DNA of 43,534 nt from Verrucomicrobiota bacterium. Lineage in GTDB: Bacteria > Verrucomicrobiota > Verrucomicrobiia > Opitutales > Opitutaceae. The notes below the pieces were generated by a model. The model searched no databases, had not been told where the DNA came from, and was given only the letters and a program-made list of their open reading frames with translations. Shown one piece after another: positions 41,233-43,534 of the stretch (positions are counted from its first letter, which is position 1; each line of letters starts with the position of its first letter). Where the stretch lies: positions 1 through 43,534 of the forward strand of contig JAQGOP010000017.1 in assembly GCA_028293545.1 (NCBI GenBank), given 5' to 3'. The position numbers and the translations under genes were made by a program.

Positions 41233-43269
41233 CTATTTGTCCGGATCCCCGCCGACCCTCAGCACGGCGGCCCGCCACTGTTCGTACGTCCCGGCTGTCG
41301 TCTCCGCGATTTCCTGGGCGGAAAGGCGATAGACAAAAATGGAATAGCCGATCTCGGCCTCCGGTGTTCGTGCGCGCAGGTAGTGGCTCAACCGCGCCAA
41401 TCGCAGCACCTCGTGACGCGCCGCGGCTCGCTGCCACTTGTCCGCGGTCGCGGCGCGGTCCATTTCCTCGCGACTCGCGACATTGCTGAAATACTCGAGG
41501 AACGCGGGCTCGAAGCTGCGCATCCATTGGTACTCTTTTTCGAGTTCAGGCGTCCACGGCCCGCGGATCGGGCTGTAAACGTGCTCGAGCATCGTGGCGC
41601 CGATGCAATACAGCCCTGGCTCGAGGGGATACCACGGCTGCTTGATCTTGAAACCGTTGATGAACGAAAGCCGCCGCGCATTGATCCCGTAATAAGCCGG
41701 TTCCCCCGACCCGGCGTAGGAGAGATAAATGCGTTCGCCCGGCGCCGCATTTTGGCTGAGCCAGGCCTTGAGCCCCGGCAGGTCCTGGCCCCAGTCGAGC
41801 GAACTATCGACGAGGTGCCGATGACCTTGTGAAGGTCCGCCCGCGAGCGGGCTGAAGTACGCGAGGTAATGCGGATAAATTCGCACGGCTTCCACCAGCT
41901 GCCACGACAGGAGGCCCGCGACCACGGCCATCCCGAGAATCCGCCGGCCCGCAAGCCATCCGCCCAAGGCCCCGAGCAGGATAAAAATTACCGGGTAGGT
42001 CGGCAGGATGTGGCGGTGGCCGATGTTCAGTCGGGTCGTGAGCGAGATGTACCAATATACCGCGAAGAGCGCCACCAGCGGCGTCACGCGATAAAGATCG
42101 GGCCAGATCGCGTTCCATTTCGCCGCACGCCGCCATCGCTGCGCCGCCCAACCCGCCGCCGCCACGCAGGCCAGCAGCACGGGGATCGTGGTCTTGTAGA
42201 GAAATGCGAGCGGGAAAAAGCGCAGCCAGCCCGTGATGCTGTAGGCGCCGTCGAGGTAACCGGAACGCATCTGCGACATCTCGAGGACGAACGAGAAACC
42301 GTAGAGGAATGCCTCCGGCAGCGCATGCCAGCCGGCGAGCGCATGGATCACGGCTCCTTGCATCCCGATGTGGCCGAGCGTCACTTCCCACGGACGCAGG
42401 AAATGATCCGCGGGCGGCAGCGCCGGGTTGAACGCCGAGTAGCGAAATCCGAAAAATGCCCAGATCACCACGACGGCGACGAAGCCATGGCCCAGGGTCG
42501 ACGCGGTGATCGCCGCGAGTTTGGCCCCGCGCGTGGCGAAATGCCGGCGCCCGAAAACCAGCGGCGCCGGGGCCGCGATCCGCGCCAGCGTCATGAGCGC
42601 CATCATCGGGAGGAGGAGCACCGCGGAAAATTTCGCGACACACGCCAGCCCGAAGGTTACCGCGCTCAACAGCCACCACCGCCGCCGCGGGTCATGCAGG
42701 TGCCGCCAGTACGCCCCCACCGATGCGAGGAAGAAAAAAACCATGCAGAGGTCCGACGTCACGAGCGCGCCATGCGCGAGGAAGTTGGGACAGAACGCGA
42801 AGAACCCCAGCGACACCAAGCCTCCCGCCGTGCCGAACAGGGCGCGCGACCAGCCGAAAACCAGGAGCCCGGTCGCGACGCTGAAGAGCGCGATCATCGC
42901 GCGTCCCGCCATCAACCGCGGGAAATGGTCGTCGCCGGTTTCGTAGAAAAACTGGTGCCCGAGCGCCCACGCGTCGGACGTCCGCCAATAGGGGCTGCCC
43001 TGGATCTCCGGGAATTTCGTGCCCATCGCCCAGGCTGGCAGGGCGGCCCAGCGCTGGGGGAGGTTGCCGTTTTCGGGTTGAAAGCGGTAGTCGTTGAACT
43101 GCCAGTAGGTGAAGCCGCCCATGAGATGGGCGAGCTCGTCGGCGGTGGTGCTCTCCTCGGTTTTGCTGCTGACGGCGAGGAGCCAGTGCAGTGCGAGCAG
43201 GGAGGCGACGACCGCGTACACCACCACTCCCGAACGATGACGGATCGGCGGATCAATCACAGCGGCCAC
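41233..43269 (-). CDS. GT39/ArnT-type membrane glycosyltransferase
   Basis: A 678-residue polytopic protein, convergent with the operon above (43-base gap). TTADELAHLMGGFTYW in the first external loop has the catalytic Asp-Glu of dolichyl-phosphate-mannose mannosyltransferase-like enzymes, followed by PENGNLPQRWAALPAW. Roughly 11 helices precede a soluble C-terminal domain (from about 480; SSLDWGQDLPGLKAWLSQNA and AYYGINARRLSF). The latter arrangement is common in uncharacterised PMT-like proteins. It begins with GTG at 43267-43269. The acceptor is not predictable. Confidence 0.85.
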   Translation of the reverse strand: MAAVIDPPIRHRSGVVVYAVVASLLALHWLLAVSSKTEESTTADELAHLMGGFTYWQFNDYRFQPENGNLPQRWAALPAWAMGTKFPEIQGSPYWRTSDAWALGHQFFYETGDDHFPRLMAGRAMIALFSVATGLLVFGWSRALFGTAGGLVSLGFFAFCPNFLAHGALVTSDLCMVFFFLASVGAYWRHLHDPRRRWWLLSAVTFGLACVAKFSAVLLLPMMALMTLARIAAPAPLVFGRRHFATRGAKLAAITASTLGHGFVAVVVIWAFFGFRYSAFNPALPPADHFLRPWEVTLGHIGMQGAVIHALAGWHALPEAFLYGFSFVLEMSQMRSGYLDGAYSITGWLRFFPLAFLYKTTIPVLLACVAAAGWAAQRWRRAAKWNAIWPDLYRVTPLVALFAVYWYISLTTRLNIGHRHILPTYPVIFILLGALGGWLAGRRILGMAVVAGLLSWQLVEAVRIYPHYLAYFSPLAGGPSQGHRHLVDSSLDWGQDLPGLKAWLSQNAAPGERIYLSYAGSGEPAYYGINARRLSFINGFKIKQPWYPLEPGLYCIGATMLEHVYSPIRGPWTPELEKEYQWMRSFEPAFLEYFSNVASREEMDRAATADKWQRAAARHEVLRLARLSHYLRARTPEAEIGYSIFVYRLSAQEIAETTAGTYEQWRAAVLRVGGDPDK

Positions 43270-43313
43270 GGGTGGGGAGGGAACCGATCATCGGGAATTT
43301 CCTCATCACGACG

Positions 43314-43410
43314 GGGAGAAACCCGAAGGTCAAAGTTCGAAATGAAACGAAGCCAAGCGAACCGTTTTTAACCGCGAATGGACGCGAATAAACGCGAATC
43401 CGGCACCCAG
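43314..43410 (+). repeat. Short dispersed repeats upstream of the glycosyltransferase
   Basis: CCGAAGGTCAAAGTTCGAAA near 43322 resembles TTCGAAGGTCAAAATTCGAA near 10776, and CGCGAATGGACGCGAATAAA near 43373 with a third CGCGAAT unit resembles the inverted ATTCGTG repeat near 32568. These look like scattered intergenic repeats; no gene is visible in this stretch. Confidence 0.5.
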
Positions 43411-43435
43411 CACCGATCGCTCGGAGGGTTGGCCG

Positions 43436-43534
43436 CAAAGAAGCGCAAGTTTCCGGGGCTGCGAAGGAGATTTGGGAGCGCTTATAAGCGCGCGGAAGTT
43501 TTGATACGAAGGAAGGGAAACTTGCGCTTCTTTG
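43436..43534 (+). repeat. MITE-like element with 19-bp perfect terminal inverted repeats
   Basis: CAAAGAAGCGCAAGTTTCC (43436-43454) and its exact reverse complement (43516-43534) bound a 99-base element. The interior has GGGAGCGCTTATAAGCGCGC, itself palindromic around AGCGCTTATAAGCGC. The right arm ends at the last base of the window, so the inverted repeat may extend further and the element boundary is open. Confidence 0.85.

Noticed and set aside
41869..43371. Plus-strand open frame of 500 codons opposite the ArnT-like gene
   Set aside because: Extremely Arg/Glu/His-rich antisense shadow; the minus strand carries the TADE motif and membrane helices.

Overview
The window is a 43.5 kb piece of a high-GC bacterial chromosome that looks like Verrucomicrobiota, most likely an Opitutaceae-type organism. 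This is inferred from gene content and style: a divergent membrane pyrophosphatase, a secreted Gfo/Idh/MocA oxidoreductase, a GH with a beta-galactosidase-trimerisation-like domain, LytS/LytTR signalling, weak Shine-Dalgarno sites, and intergenic regions full of nested palindromic repeats. I see no phage, plasmid, integrase, transposase gene, CRISPR array or rRNA.

Layout. 1-4.1 kb: a four-gene, tightly coupled operon of LytS-type histidine kinase, LytTR response regulator, NatA-like ATPase and NatB-like permease. 4.2-7.6 kb: a coiled-coil protein, a strong terminator, pyrimidine-nucleoside phosphorylase and a DUF748/AsmA-like envelope protein. 7.8-12.2 kb: an ABC-F protein and an EamA transporter on the minus strand, then a bacterial deoxyhypusine-synthase-like enzyme. 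12.5-15.1 kb: an MBOAT O-acyltransferase coupled to an SGNH-like membrane-anchored partner. 15.1-18.5 kb: an exported unknown protein and a YyaL-type thioredoxin-domain protein. 18.5-20.8 kb: an XRE regulator diverging from a small ORF, two response regulators (one with a CxxC...CxxC tail) and slyX. 20.8-27.9 kb: a Pro/Ala-rich membrane protein, an AmpD-like amidase, small membrane proteins, an aldo/keto reductase, a Tat-exported SDR-type protein and a lipoprotein. 27.9-32.5 kb: the pyrophosphatase and a GH. 32.7-35.3 kb: tRNA-Leu(UAA), an oxidoreductase and the nadD-rsfS pair. 35.3-43.3 kb: a pilin-like gene with a long leader and its own terminator, then four large GT-C-type membrane glycosyltransferase-like genes, two of them tandem paralogues.

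The most unusual signal is not a gene. At least four unrelated families of palindromic repeats occupy the intergenic regions. The two main families sit directly on stop codons: in three cases the TAG stop of the flanking gene is itself part of the repeat end, and in four further junctions the repeat edge lies within about 0-2 bases of the stop. The elements are modular, with one palindrome nested inside another and different inner modules between the same outer ends. No mobilising enzyme is present in the window, so how they spread and what they do at gene ends (termination, mRNA 3'-end protection, or stop-codon replacement) is open.

Functional links I infer: the LytS/LytTR pair probably controls the downstream exporter, as in Bacillus natKRAB; the MBOAT/SGNH pair acylates an extracytoplasmic glycan; the pilin plus GT-C cluster may be a surface glycosylation locus.
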